Assembly: GCA_963930775.1 (NCBI GenBank) | Contig: OZ005695.1 | Location: forward strand, 7,688,001 to 7,752,000 | Reading direction: 5' to 3' | Length of the DNA: 64,000 nucleotides | Source of the DNA: Cliona cf. orientalis | Lineage: Eukaryota > Porifera > Demospongiae > Clionaida > Clionaidae | Part shown: one piece after another, positions 24,985 to 36,785 of the stretch | How the letters are laid out: each line of letters opens with the position of its first letter | How positions within the stretch are numbered: the stretch's first letter is position 1 | Position numbers and translations under genes: made by a program | The notes under the pieces: model-generated | Told to the model about the DNA's origin: nothing | Database searches by the model: none | Seen by the model: only the letters and a program-made list of their open reading frames with translations

Positions 24985-25123
24985 TGTAATTTGTAATTTG
25001 TAATTGAACACTCCAACAGGAGGAGCAGGTGACAGACAACAGAACAGCATAAGTAATTATAATAATATTGTAATAGTATAGATTAGATTGAGGAATAAAA
25101 ATAATATTATGAGAGAAAGAAAG

Positions 25124-28117
25124 TTAGAGAGTAGCGATACAGTATATGTCATCTTGGAGATGTTGATTAGCTGTCGGATTACTTCTGGCGTCCCTAATAA
25201 ATGCAGCACACAGCTGATCTTCGACGGAGTAGACCTTACGATGCTTCGCGCCAAAGAGGTTGTTATAACCTACTGCAGAGAATGCATAGGTAGCAGACTC
25301 AGAAAAAATATCTCTGACCACAGCAGATGGTGAATTCTTAGCAGCGGTAACAAGTGCTCTGGAACGTGATATCACAACATTATAGAGGCTTTGGAGCCTA
25401 GCCACAGAATGAACAATGCCAGTATGGCTATGTCGTGGAAGAGACCATATCTTTCGGAGAATATTGTTGAAGGACACTTCAATCGATTTAAGTTGAGAGG
25501 ATGAGGATCTCCAAAGGGCAGCTCCGTAGAGGGAAAGGCAATAGCTAGAAAGGAGACGTGTCTTAACGAAAGGGTCACAACAAGAGAAAATATGGAGAAG
25601 ATAGTTGGCTTTGCAACACATGTCATTAGCAATGTTTCTGATATCTTCATCATCACACAGATTGAAGGTCAAGATGTGGCCAAGATGTTTAATGGAGTTA
25701 CTAAGGGTTAACTTTTTACCCAGAAAGGCAATGTTGGGAGAAGCAGATACTGGATAAGGAGACTTGTAAAATTTGATAAGCTGAGTTTTATCAGCATTGA
25801 AGGAGAGGCAGTGAAGATCAGAGAACTCGATACATGTATTGAGCATGATTCTGAGGGCTGATGGAGATGGGGCAAGAAGGGCAATGTCATCAGCGTAACA
25901 AACCGCGCCTACAAAGTGATGTTTCCAATAACAGCCGACACCATTGTCATCTAAGGCATTCAAGAGATCGTCAATGTAAATAGTAAATAGAATAGGAGAA
26001 AGAACACCACCTTGCCGCACTCCATTGGATATGTTAAATGGCGTAGAAAAGCTACTGGACCATCTAACTTTTAACTCTTGATGTGTGTACCATGACAGCA
26101 GGAGCCTAGCAACAGGTAGAGGAAGATCTCTACGTAGAAGTTTTTCAAATAATGTCGTATGGTTGACACGATCAAAAGCCTTGCTGGCATCTAGAAAACA
26201 TCCAAAAACATGAGTATCATTCTCAATATAATTTTGAACAACATTCTTAATAAGGCCAGTGCATAAGTCAGCAGAGAAGCCAGGCTTGAAGCCAAATTGA
26301 AGGGAGGAAGTTACAAAGCAAGATTGGAAACTAAATAGGAGACACCATTCAAACACTTTACTCAGCGATGGGGCAAGAGCAATTGGGCGATAACTGTCAG
26401 AGCAGGATGGGTTCTTTCCAGGTTTAGGAATTGGAACCAGAATACAGTCACGAAGTGAGTCCGGAATTACACCATGGCGAAGCATAGCTGTGAACAATTT
26501 AGAGAGAGGGTCACTCAAAACCTCTTTCGCGTGGATAAAATGATTAGACATGAAACAGGAGCCATCATGCTTGCCAGCCTTAAGTTGTGAGATGGCATCA
26601 TGAACAGTCTCCGAGGAAATTAATATGGATGACAAATCAGTGGAGGAGATGGATTTATTCATTTGGTTGTGTAGGTTACTACGTGATTGTGGATCCTGGC
26701 TCGAGTTCAAAATGGATTCAAGTTTGGACGAGAACATGTTAGCAATCTCGCCATGATCGCAACTACCATCAACGGTGTCAGAAAGGGAGGATGAACAAAC
26801 ACCTTTGGAGGACTTGAAGATCTTCTTAACGTGTTTCCAGAATTCCTGTGGAGTAGAGTGAATGAGTGCATCAGCAAGGTTTTCTCGTCTGATGTGGCAC
26901 TGACGACGGCGTAGACGACGAACTTCATACTTAAACCTTCTCTTGCTGGCCTTTTTAATCTGAAACAGGACTCCAGAGGAAGGACAACCACACTCACTCC
27001 AAACTTTATGCCAAAAGTTAGCAGATTTTTTAAGAGAATGCGTCCCACTATTCCAGCCAGAGAGAGAGCGAGAGGTGCGACCACTGACACGGTACTTAGG
27101 CAGGCAGAGATCAGCAGCAGTAGAGACCGAATTGAAGAGTTGTTCACAGTAAGAGTTCAGCATCGATTGATGAGCGGTGCAGTCAGTATCACAGCAGTTG
27201 AAGATATCAGAAGAAAATTCAGGTAGAGTGGAAACGATGTGATCACAGTAAAATAAGATATCATTCGGAGTAACTTTATACCAGTTGATAGACTGTGACT
27301 GGTGACTAGGAGAATGAGGGTTGCCAGGTGTACGTGGTGTGCATACACTGATAGGTATTGACAGTGTACCAGCAAACTTGAAAGTAAAATGTAAAGAAAG
27401 ATGGTCGGAAAAATTTTCGGCTGAATCGTGAACAGAAACATTATCAATGAGATAAGAATAGTTAGATGTAGTGAGAATATGATCTGGTGAAGAAAAACAG
27501 GAGAAATCATCTTTATGGTAGGTATAGTTGATGTTAAACATTTGATCAACAGAAACTAGATTATTTGATGACATGAAATCAGATAGATTAGAGCAGTTGG
27601 GCCCTGAACGTGCAAAATCAACATTAAAATCCCCAGCAATGATAATATCATCGAAGTGCTCAGCAGAAATTAGACCATTAAGTTCACAAAGACTCTCAGA
27701 GAAAGCTAATTGAGAGGCAGCATTAGAGTAGTCAGTGGGAAGGTAAACACAGACAAGAAGAATGACAAAGGAAGATTTGACACCTATGCTATTGAAAGTG
27801 ATAGAAATAGCACAGAAACGCTTGGAGTGCGTAAAGATTCTACGCACTGCCGTAGACAGAGTCTTACGGTACAGAATACAGCAGCCACCGAAGGGACGAC
27901 CAGCAAGAAGCTGGGAAGAATCCATTCCACTGACACCAACAGAAAGGAAGTCATTAGAGATAAGTAAAGAGTCAAGATTCTCTTGAAATAACCAATGTTC
28001 TTGAATCAAGCAGATGTCACAAGATTGTAGTAAAGATTTCACATAATCAGAACCAGAATTCCAACCCCTGCAATTATAAGTAATTATCTGTAGGCAATCT
28101 GAAGTGCGAGAAGTCAT
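25124..28117 (-). CDS. Retrotransposon ORF2: APE endonuclease and reverse transcriptase
   Basis: 997 residues, uninterrupted. Endonuclease in the first ~240 residues: ITYNCRGWNSG, LIQEHWL, IIAGDFNVDF, SPDHILT and FSDHLSLHF carry the family's catalytic Asn, Glu, Asp and His residues. Reverse transcriptase from about 540: YRPIALAPSLSKVFEW, FLDASKAFDRVNH, NGVRQGGVLSPILFTIYIDD and the catalytic CYADDIALL. An intact frame and clean insertion suggest a recent, possibly still active copy. The start ATG overlaps the ORF1 stop, suggesting termination-reinitiation. Confidence 0.9.
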   Translation of the reverse strand: MTSRTSDCLQIITYNCRGWNSGSDYVKSLLQSCDICLIQEHWLFQENLDSLLISNDFLSVGVSGMDSSQLLAGRPFGGCCILYRKTLSTAVRRIFTHSKRFCAISITFNSIGVKSSFVILLVCVYLPTDYSNAASQLAFSESLCELNGLISAEHFDDIIIAGDFNVDFARSGPNCSNLSDFMSSNNLVSVDQMFNINYTYHKDDFSCFSSPDHILTTSNYSYLIDNVSVHDSAENFSDHLSLHFTFKFAGTLSIPISVCTPRTPGNPHSPSHQSQSINWYKVTPNDILFYCDHIVSTLPEFSSDIFNCCDTDCTAHQSMLNSYCEQLFNSVSTAADLCLPKYRVSGRTSRSLSGWNSGTHSLKKSANFWHKVWSECGCPSSGVLFQIKKASKRRFKYEVRRLRRRQCHIRRENLADALIHSTPQEFWKHVKKIFKSSKGVCSSSLSDTVDGSCDHGEIANMFSSKLESILNSSQDPQSRSNLHNQMNKSISSTDLSSILISSETVHDAISQLKAGKHDGSCFMSNHFIHAKEVLSDPLSKLFTAMLRHGVIPDSLRDCILVPIPKPGKNPSCSDSYRPIALAPSLSKVFEWCLLFSFQSCFVTSSLQFGFKPGFSADLCTGLIKNVVQNYIENDTHVFGCFLDASKAFDRVNHTTLFEKLLRRDLPLPVARLLLSWYTHQELKVRWSSSFSTPFNISNGVRQGGVLSPILFTIYIDDLLNALDDNGVGCYWKHHFVGAVCYADDIALLAPSPSALRIMLNTCIEFSDLHCLSFNADKTQLIKFYKSPYPVSASPNIAFLGKKLTLSNSIKHLGHILTFNLCDDEDIRNIANDMCCKANYLLHIFSCCDPFVKTRLLSSYCLSLYGAALWRSSSSQLKSIEVSFNNILRKIWSLPRHSHTGIVHSVARLQSLYNVVISRSRALVTAAKNSPSAVVRDIFSESATYAFSAVGYNNLFGAKHRKVYSVEDQLCAAFIRDARSNPTANQHLQDDIYCIATL

Positions 28118-29497
28118 TGCGGCAGACCATCACCATTAGAATCATTAGAGGATACATTAGGCTTGGAATTATCCTGTAAATTAGCAGAGGGTTTAGGATT
28201 GGATTGTGATTGACGAGCATGTGGGGGAAGGTCTTCACGTATAAACAATCTACTCTTCTCAAAAGATTTGAGGCTACGACGAGAATTAAGAAGCAACCTC
28301 CTGTCCCAACAATTAACAAGTTTTATTAACAGTGGACGTGGACGGGGGGGTTTACCAGAATCATCATTTGTTTTCTTACGACCAAGGCGGAAAGCATCCC
28401 GAAAACTGACAGATTTACCGACCATGTGATGAGTGACCTCATCAAGAAAAGACTTGGTGTCATTCAGTGGCATTTCAGGCACACCAAAGAGGATTACATT
28501 GGCCGAACGATCAATGGTTATCTTTTGAGCCGTAACCTGTACCCTCCCAGGGGGTATCGACACAGGTTGTTGACTAGTCAGAGGTTCGATAACCTTCTTG
28601 GATAATGAATTGGAAAGTGAGGAGACCGAAGAGGAGAAGTTAGCTAACTCAGATTTCAAAGAAGAAACAAGTTGTTCCATAACTTTCACAGTATTATCAT
28701 AAGGAGCAGAGAAGGCATCAACCTTCTTGGCAAGGAGAGTTATGGCTTCACTGTTTGTATCCAATCTCTTTGAGATTGGATCCGGTTCAAGAGATGGGAG
28801 ATTGATCAGATGCAAAGCTTCACAATAGATAGCTGGAAGTTTATCATCATCGTCTAATTTGCTAAAAGCCAAAAGAATGTCTGAGAGAATGGCTTCAAAA
28901 GCATCACGTTTGTCAGTACTACGTCTGGAGTGATATGTTAGACCAAGTTGTTTAAGTGTATCACCACAGTGATCCCACAGACACTTGTGTGCATCAACAA
29001 GGGAGGAGATATCAAAGTGAGCAGAAATTAATTGCTTTATGCTAGTTGTGTTGCCTCTAAGTCGGAAAGCTTTGACAAACGCAAGAAGAGGGTTAACAAA
29101 AAATGGTTGGCTTGAGGTTTGACCAACCGTTTCATCTACAGGCAAAACAGTAGCAGAATGAGAGGGGGAGAGAGAGCGAGATCTGCTAGCAGAAACAGCT
29201 TGTGTAGAGAGATGCGCTCCAATAGCAACATTACTATCAGTTTTAATAGATTGCTTCCATTTACCAGATTTAGCTTTCCCTCCAAGACCTTCAAATTCAA
29301 TAGGAGAGATCCACTTACTCTTTGTTGGACAGTATATGCATTTAGTACTGCCTTCCCTTCCGGAAGGACCAAAACTAAGTTTATCAAGGTGAAGAACCAT
29401 GACCTTCAATAGAACCACACGTGACATTAATCTCATTCTGGCTATTTGCTGACTGGCTAGGAGTATCAGTAGGTTGAGAGAGAGACTCAGATGCCAT
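28114..29497 (-). CDS. Retrotransposon ORF1 with SAND-like and RRM-like domains (one frameshift)
   Basis: The open frame from 29436 encodes CIYCPTKSKWISPIEFEGLG followed by GKAKSGKWKQSI, the core of a SAND-type DNA-binding domain (the K-W-K segment is diagnostic). The upstream frame from an ATG at 29497 encodes SQNEINVTCGSIEGHG, which looks like the start of the same domain, and stops at 29384; a single indel near 29385-29400 appears to split it. Downstream come a Ser-rich linker, a short heptad-like stretch (LVSSLKSELANFSSSVSSLS) and an L1-ORF1-like RRM region (NVILFGVPEMPLNDTKSF ... FRLGRKK ... LFIREDLPPHAR). ORF1 proteins coat the RNA; a SAND module could add DNA targeting, which is inference. 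Confidence 0.65.
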
Positions 29498-29883
29498 GAG
29501 ACAACTTAAGCAGGAGATAGGCAACTGCGAGCCTGGGGGACCAGTCTCCTTAAATATTACTGATTTATTCTAATTAGATAACACCAACAGTTCTTGAGAC
29601 TCACCATGAAATGATTATGGCCCTGTCTGTGGTACTCTCAGTCAAGTTAGTGGTCACCTAAGGTAGTTCAGTAGTGCGGTTGATGCAGTAGAGACGGCGG
29701 TCCACGAAAATAGTGAGAAGCGATGCAGGCCGTTGCGCCGCACCAAAGGCAGCCTCCTGAACTCTATCCCTTCGCCAACCGAGGGCTTACGGGCTTCTGG
29801 GCCGACTGCCTTGCTGCACTGTAGGCCACTCCAAAGTCGCTGGGTCTCCAGGGGAGAATGTCTTACACGGTCGAGAGTACATG

Positions 29884-30035
29884 GACCTACGGCGGAAGAG
29901 ACCTACGTACGTATTAAACGTCGCGCCATACTGCGCATGCGCATGGCGCTGTCCTTTCCGCGGCTTTGCTAACACCTAATAAAACTTGGAATTCTACTTG
30001 CGACGTACAATCTAGCGACTATTGAGCTGCATAAC
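29884..30035 (+). promoter_or_regulatory. Type B PAO promoter, unit 1
   Basis: About 150 bp nearly identical before every type B gene (also 35009-35161, 40448-40600 and 59495-59646). It contains the NRF1-like palindrome GCGCATGCGC (29933-29942), about 95 bp before the ATG, and a CCTAATAAAACTTGGAATTC stretch. Type A genes have the related but imperfect TGCGCATGCTCG in the same relative place. Confidence 0.55.
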
Positions 30036-31548
30036 ATGGATAAGCTACTGATCTTCGCTGTGTTGTTTGTGCTATTAGCTCCAGCGATCGTTCACGCCGC
30101 CGACAGTCAAACTTGCTCCGGGGCGGAATTTGACGCAGACGTGCTGATTCTCGGAGGTGGAATCGCTGGCGTTGCGGCCGCCAAGACACTGCACGATAGA
30201 GGAGTCACTAATTTGCGTATCCTCGATGCTGAGGCCAAACTCGGCGGTCATCTTCGCGCCGTGCAGGTGCCTCTAGCAGGATCCGACCCAATAACGGTAA
30301 ATTCTGGCGCGAATTTTATTCAGGGATATGACCCGCTTCAACCAGAACTTCATCCGCTCATGCAGATCCTAAATGCACCAGCATGTGGTGGCATTGAAGG
30401 CTCTTTTGTGGATTACGATTCAATAGTCGTGCGAAATTCCCAAGGAATGGACATATCTAATAGCTCCATGCTGCGATACGATGACTATGAGGCTGCAGCA
30501 GCTGCTTTGGAGACTCTCAGAGAGATGCGCCAGAATGCCGGTCTACTGGACATCTCTGTGCATCAGGCACTCTCTGAAAGTGGATGGACACCAGGAAATT
30601 CTACAGATGAATGGGTAGAGTGGCTAGAGTTTGATTATTGCTTTGCCGAGCCAACAGATAATTCATCCCTAGTCTATGGTCCTCCATTGCCAACCTACAG
30701 CGATTTTGGCAATCCCGATAACACGGGAGATTTTCTGGTGACAGACAGTGAGGGCTTTGTCAAGGTTGTGCGCTGCCTTACAGATGAGTTTCTGGTGGAA
30801 AACGATCCTCGCATGCACTTAAACACACGAGTGACACGGATTGAGTGGAGCAACGATTGTGTCTGTGCTACAGCCACAGTGGGGGGCAGTTCAACTCGCA
30901 CATTCTGTGGAAGATATGCAATCGTGACATTCAGTATTGGCGTTTTGCAGCAGCTTCAAGCGGCCGGTTTAGAATTCAGTCCTCCTCTACCAGAGGAAAC
31001 AGTGAACGCAATCAATACTATTCGCATGGCACACTATCTGAATATCGTCATGGAGTTGGACACCAGATTTTGCACGAATTGGTGCACGTAGAGAATGCTA
31101 CTGTTGTATACATGGTTATCACAGACACTCTAGCCGATCGCATCCTTCGCCAAACTGAGGAACAAAACAAGCAAGAAATCGTTACCGTTTTCAACAATGC
31201 ATACAATCTTACACTTCAGCCATCCAATATTCTCTCTCTCTTCTTGCCCGATTGGGACATCAATCCACTGTATTTCGGTTCATACTCTAATAATCCTGTT
31301 GGAGTGACCAATGAGACATTTGCAACCCTCCTCAAACCTCTCAGAGGTAGACTTTTCTTTAGTGGCGAGGCTCTCAGCCTAAACTATTCTGGATTCGTTC
31401 ATGGAGGATATCTCAGTGGAATTGAGATACTGCTAATTATATTGTCGCTGAAATACAAAGTAGTGGCGAAAAGGGAATTACCAAGGCATTTAATTTGTGC
31501 CTCTTGATGATCACTACTGTTATCGTTACATGGACTCTTGTGCTTTAA
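30036..31548 (+). pseudogene. PAO-like type B pseudogene (B1)
   Basis: N-terminal 340 residues are open (signal peptide MDKLLIFAVLFVLLAPAIVHA, then GGGIAG). Two lesions versus B3: a 64-bp deletion after DTRF (near 31073, with TTTTG microhomology) shifts the frame, and a 2-bp insertion near 31428 disrupts the GIDTAN segment. GGR of the FAD site is also changed to GGH. The downstream frame still shows LFFSGEALSLNYSGFVHGGY. Both lesions remove essential C-terminal FAD contacts, so no active enzyme is expected. Confidence 0.88.
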
Positions 31549-32520
31549 TGAATTTTTGATCGTAATTTGCATATATCAGCATTTTTTTTATTCATAGTTA
31601 TGACTTAGTGTTATTTAGCTATGACTTTTACCAAATCACACTGATTTTAGATCCTACTTGTAACAAATATATACTGTGATCTGATTGGTTAAACCATCTA
31701 TGGTTAAACTGAAGTATCTATCCTTCATAGAAAACATGCAACCTCTGCATCATGTAAAATTTCTTGCCTATGGTTAGGGTTGTTGCTAGGCAGCAGTTTG
31801 TATCTTAGTCTAGCTTTCGGGAATTGTTGCTAGGATCTAAACATGTTAGATACTGTTTAGTCGGTTTCTATGTGATTTAGAAGACCTCAGGGCTCAGTAG
31901 AATCCTCGCTTCACTCAGGATTTTACACAAGCCTTTCGATCTTCTAAATCACATAGAAACCTCCTAAAAAATGTCTAACTATAAAATTTTAATATTGTGA
32001 TTACTACAATGAATGAGTATAAAGCGTACAATGCATGCACTTGCTTGCTTCAAAATCCAGCCCTCTCCTGATGACAGGGTGGATAGTGAAGATTAGATTG
32101 ACGTGGATAATTGTTATTATTTCAAAAGCATAGAAACATTCTAGACTCAATTTCATCTTCTCGCCATCTCCCATAGGGTGATCCCCAACTTTTCATTATT
32201 ATAGTACACCACCCAAGAGATATTTATAACAAGGCTAGTGGTTCTGCCCTTTCTGGATCCAGACCTGGTGTCACAGTAAGTATAGTATGCCAGACTGCCT
32301 GCTCCCTCTGCAGCATTAATTTTTAGAGCTACTGTTTAACTGCGCATGCTCGAACTCATGTAGGTAGGGGTCGTCAAGTTTGTATCCCTTGCGCACGCGC
32401 AGTGTATATAGTCTCATCCCCGTGGCAGACCCCACCCTCCGCGGGGGTGGGGTCTGGGGAATGTTGTTTATATATAGCTCATTAAATTTTCTTCACACCT
32501 CGATCGCTATCAATAGAAAT
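31549..32520. other. B-to-A spacer of unit 1
   Basis: About 1 kb; 31615-32140 is repeated after B3 (43974-44467). It includes a 22-bp arm hairpin (GGTTTCTATGTGATTTAGAAGA at 31863-31884, inverse at 31940-31961), matched at 44198-44296. The last ~180 bp (32338-32520) are the type A promoter region, also found at 21930-22056. Confidence 0.65.
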
Positions 32521-32521
32521 T

Positions 32522-33359
32522 ATGATCAAGCTCCTCACCTGTTCGTATCGTTGCTGTTATCCGCTCCAGCGATTGTCTATGCCGCCGACAATCAGACGTA
32601 ATCCGAGAGTCGAGGTGGGATCACGGGTCTTGCAGCCGCCAGAGCGCTACACAATAGAGATGTCACTGATTTTCTGATAATCGAGGCTCAATCACAGCTT
32701 GCCAAGGTTGTGGGCTGCCTTGCAGATGAGTTTCTCAGGGACAACGATCCTCACGTGCACTTGAACACACGAGTGACACGGATTGAGTGGAGCAATGATT
32801 GTGTCTGTGCTACAACCACTGTAGACGGCAATTCAAATCGCACATTCTGTGGAAGATATGCAATCGTGACATTCAGTATTGGTGTTTTGCAGCAGCTTCA
32901 AGCGGCCGGTTTAGAATTTGATCCTCCACTTCCATCAGAAAAGGTAAATGCAATCAATAGTATTCGCATGGCACACTATCTGAATATCGTTGTGGAGTTT
33001 TAACACCATGCAGATTTTGGGAGCAGGATATCGTGTATATCGGTTACATCAATGAAAGTGACAGTCGCTATTTCCCCATCGTACAAGAATTGACGCACAT
33101 ACAAGGTGCCACAGTCGTATAATATATGACTGTTACAGACAGGCTAGCAGATCGCATCATTCGCCAAACCGAGGAACAGAACAGGCAAGAAATCATTGCC
33201 GTTTTCAACAATGCTTATAATATGGCTCTTCAGCCATCTGACATTCGTACTCTGTTCTTGACCGATTGGGATATCAATCCACTGTTTTTCGGTTCATACT
33301 CAAACAGACCTGTTGGAGTTACCAGTGAGACATTTACAACCCTTCGTTCACCTCTTGGA
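32522..33359 (+). pseudogene. PAO-like type A pseudogene (A2)
   Basis: Clearly derived from an A1-like gene. Lesions: a net 4-bp loss in the signal-peptide region, an early stop after NQT, loss of about 500 bp between GGCTCAATCACAGCTTG and CCAAGGTTGTG (removing GGR through the middle of the protein), a stop after VVEF, further small indels, and loss of the 3' end after the SPLG segment. The large internal deletion is shared with the unit 4 copy. Confidence 0.85.
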
Positions 33360-35008
33360 TATTCATTGTTGTTATGAATAATGTAATTTTTTGGACAGAG
33401 TATATAATTTTGTCCACTGCACATTCTGGGAGATTGAAAATGGCATGCAATTACATGTACAGCAGTCTGCAGCTATGTTAACGTCTCCCCTCGCAATAAT
33501 CAACCGCCAGAAGATAGTACTATAAAAAACATATGCACACACCCACTGTCATAATTATTTATTACCATGTTTATGCTAATAGAACGCATGATCTAACTAA
33601 TGCAAAAAAATTGGCATTCTAGGATTTTTCATAATGTAGAATGTGACGACCTTTACCAGAAAATCGCGCGAACATTAAAATCGTAATTTTTTTTAGCTTG
33701 CGTTCAATTAGCATAAACACGGTATTCGAATAAGAGCATACAAAGGCCAACTATTAGTAATAGATAGTGTGGGCTTGCCATGAAATCTTATTGAATTTTC
33801 ATTGTTGTTATGAATAATGTATATTATAGCTTATAGATATATAGCTATCAGCTGGATGACAGTGGCTACTGTTGCTTGCTAATACTGGAAAGTGTTGGCC
33901 ACGCCCATTATCATGGACTCACATAGTATCATATCACCAATTTTCGTGGGTGGGAAAATTTCGTGACTGCCAAGTCATCCACGAAAATAACGAAAATTAG
34001 CACCCCACGAAAATTACCCGCCATACGGTATGTTATCGTATCCCCTCGCAATAATCAACCACCAGAAGATACTATAAAAAAACATATGCACACACCCACT
34101 GTCATAATTATTTATTATTCGAATGAGAACATACCAAGACCAACTTGACTTTATCAAATTTCATGGTATCTATAAATAATAATCTGATGATGAATATACA
34201 GTCAAAATGTTTATCTGCATGTCCGTAACTCCTATACTGCACAATTTGTGCGTGTATTTGTGCCATTAGCTAATTCAGAAGTGGTGTCCCTAGCAGGGTT
34301 GCATGCATATTTGATGACTCGGTATATAACATATTGAGGGATCACCATAGCTATTATTATTACATTATGTGAGTAAGAAATATTGTAAGACGGAGAATGT
34401 GACACTTCCAGAGAGAGACTATGATTAGTGGGAAAAGTGATAGGTACATTCAGGAGCGCACAAAAAACACAGATTGCCCTTGTAGAAGGGACACTGTTTA
34501 GGAGAGGCTTCTCCTCTTCCTGAGTCCAACTGTAGTCATACCTCGTAGGATTTGGCGTTCTACCATTTAGTGTATTATATCTTTGTAGTAAACTTTTATA
34601 TGGATTCAAGACGATTAACGTTTTTTTTTTCTGCCATACTCCAGGAGAGGAGAAATCAGATTAATACAACATACTGTGCCTTCAGGGTACTCAATTATTG
34701 TGAGTTTTTAAACTTACCCAAATCTTATATATAGTTAGCATAGCTATACCAGCCTGTTTCAGCAGCAAGCCTTTTATGTGATGGCCTGAGGACCAACTCA
34801 GGTTTAAAGTAATCAAGATACCAAGATGCCTCAGAGTTTCCATACTTTTCTCCTAGGGATGACCCTCTGCTATTAAAAGAGTACTGTATTTCAACTTGAT
34901 AGACTGAGTTGGATGCCACACAAACCAATATCATAGAATCTAAATAAGATAGGTCCCAGGAGTGCCACAAGGTTCAGTCCTTGCAGGACTGCCACTTCGG
35001 TGTTAAAT
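33360..35008. other. A-to-B spacer of unit 2, partly duplicated
   Basis: Two partial copies of the start of the spacer follow each other (33360-33560 and about 33765-34090), separated by a TA-flanked MITE (33564-33722). The minus-strand frames at 34232-34609 and 34725-34970 correspond to those of unit 4. Confidence 0.6.
33564..33722. mobile_element. Palindromic MITE ending in CCRTGTTTATGCTAAT
   Basis: 159 bp, flanked by TA. Ends CCATGTTTATGCTAATAGAA and the inverse of TTCAATTAGCATAAACACGG. Contains the motif GACGACCTTTACC, which recurs in several unrelated elements of the window. Confidence 0.72.
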
Positions 35009-35161
35009 AGACCTACGGCGGAAGAGACCTACGTACGTATTAAACGTCGCGCCATACTGCGCATGCGCATGGCGCTGTCCTTTCCGCGGCTTTGCTAATA
35101 CCTAATAAAACTTGGAATTCTACTTGCGACGTACAATCTAGCGACTATTGAGCTGCATAAC

Positions 35162-36785
35162 ATGGATAAGCTACTGATCTTCGCTGTGTTGTTTGTGCTA
35201 TTAGCTCCAGCGATCGTTCACGCCGCCGACAGTCAAACTTGCTCCGGAGCGGAACTTGACGCAGACGTGCTGATTCTCGGAGGTGGAATCGCTGGCGTTG
35301 CGGCCGCCAAGACACTGCACGATAGAGGAGTCACTGATTTGCGTATCCTCGATGCTGAGGCCCAACTCGGCGGTCGTCTTCGCGCTGTGCAGGTGCCTCT
35401 AGCAGGATCCGACCCAATAACGGTAAATTCCGGCGCGACTTTTATTCAGGGATATGACCCGCTTTAACCAGAACTTCATCCGCTCGTGCAGATCATAAAT
35501 GCACCAGCATGTGGTGGCATTGAAGGCTCTTTTGTGGAATTAATATGATTCGATAGTCGTGCGAAATTCCCAAGGAGTGGACACATCCGATAGCCCCATT
35601 CTGCGATATGATGACTATGAGGCTGCAGCAGCTGCTTTGGAGACTCTCAGAGAGATGCGCCAGAATGCCGGCCTACCAGACATCTCTGTACGTCAGGCAC
35701 TCTATGAAGGTGGATGGACACCAGGAAATTCTGCAGATGAATGGGTGGAGTGGCTAGAGTTTGACTATTGCTTTTCCAAACCACCAGATAATTCATCCCT
35801 ACTCAACGGACCTCCACTGCCAACCTACAGTGATTTTGGCAATCCTGATAACACGGGAGATTTTCTGGTGACGGACAGTGATGGCTTTGTCAAGGTTGTG
35901 CGCTGCCTTGCAGATGAATTTCTGATGGAAAACGATCCTCGCGTGCACTTGAACACACGAGTGACAAGGATTGAGTGGGGCAACGATTGTGTCTGTGCTA
36001 CAGCCACAGTGGGGGGCAGTTCGACTCGCACATTCTGTGGAAGATATGCAATCGTGACATTCAGTATTGGCGTTTTGCAGCAGCTTCAAGAGGCCGGTTT
36101 AGAATTCAGTCCTTCTCTACCAGAGGATTGAAACATGGGAGTGGCCTGGGAACGAGGCTAGAGGAAACAGTGAACGCAGTCAGTAGCATTCGCATGGCAC
36201 ACTTTCTAAATATTGTTGTGGAGTGGGACACCAGGTTTTGGGAGCAGGATATTGTGTTTATCGGTTATGTGAATGAGACAGATGGTCGATATTTCCCCAT
36301 AATGCAGGAGTTGACGCACGTAGAGAATGCTACCGTCGTATATGTGACTATCACAGACACTCTAGCCGATCGCATCCTTCGCCAAACCGAGGAGCAGAAC
36401 AAGCAAGAGATCGTTGCTGTTTTCAACAATGCATATAATCTTGCACTCCAGCCATCCAATATCCTTTCTCTCTTCTTGCCAGATTGGGATACCAATCCGC
36501 TAGCTGTATTTCGGTGCATTCACGAATATTCCCATTGGAGTGTCAAATGAGACATTTGCAGCCCTTCGTAAACCTCTGGGAGACAGACTTTTCATCAGTG
36601 GCGAGGGCACTAGCCGAAACTATTCTGGATTCGTTCATGGTGGATATTTTAGTGGAATCGATACTGCTAATGATGTCCTTGCCAAAATACGAAGTAGTGG
36701 CGAGAAAGGAATTCTTACTGAGGCAATCAATTTGTGCCTCTTGATGGTCACTACTGTTATCGTTACATTGACTCTTGTGCTTTAA
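35162..36785 (+). pseudogene. PAO-like type B pseudogene (B2)
   Basis: Lesions versus B3/B4: CAA to TAA at 35465 (after QGYDPL), a frameshift in the DYD segment near 35537, a 38-bp insertion at 36127-36164, and a 4-bp insertion near 36500 in the NPLYF segment. The four open pieces together still cover almost the whole protein, including the signal peptide and LFISGEGTSRNYSGFVHGG. At least four independent lesions mean a fairly old inactivation relative to B3 and B4. Confidence 0.88.
36127..36164. repeat. 38-bp insertion of a dispersed short sequence
   Basis: The insert contains GGGAGTGGCCTGGGAACGAG followed by GCTAG. The same ~35-bp sequence, slightly diverged, opens the window at 21-55, and pieces recur near 13951-13995 and 19500-19520. 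AGAGG is repeated at both edges. Confidence 0.6.

Larger units (their letters stand above)
24985..29883 (-). mobile_element. Near full-length non-LTR retrotransposon with SAND-like ORF1
   Basis: About 4.9 kb inserted into the A-B spacer of unit 1: the intact junction in unit 2 reads GGTGTTAAATAGACCTACGG, and here it is split between GGTGTT and GACCTACGG. The element runs on the minus strand: 5' region 29883-29498, ORF1 (28114-29497), ORF2 (25124-28117, overlapping ORF1 by 4 bases) and a 3' end made of short AATTACA-type repeats near 24985-25010 instead of poly(A). An APE-type endonuclease before the reverse transcriptase places it with CR1/L2/Jockey-like elements; exact clade is not resolved. 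Confidence 0.85.

Noticed and set aside
26707-27147. 146-residue open frame on the minus strand inside the LINE ORF2 region
   Set aside because: Different frame of the endonuclease/reverse-transcriptase sequence; no domain, and ORF2 explains the DNA.
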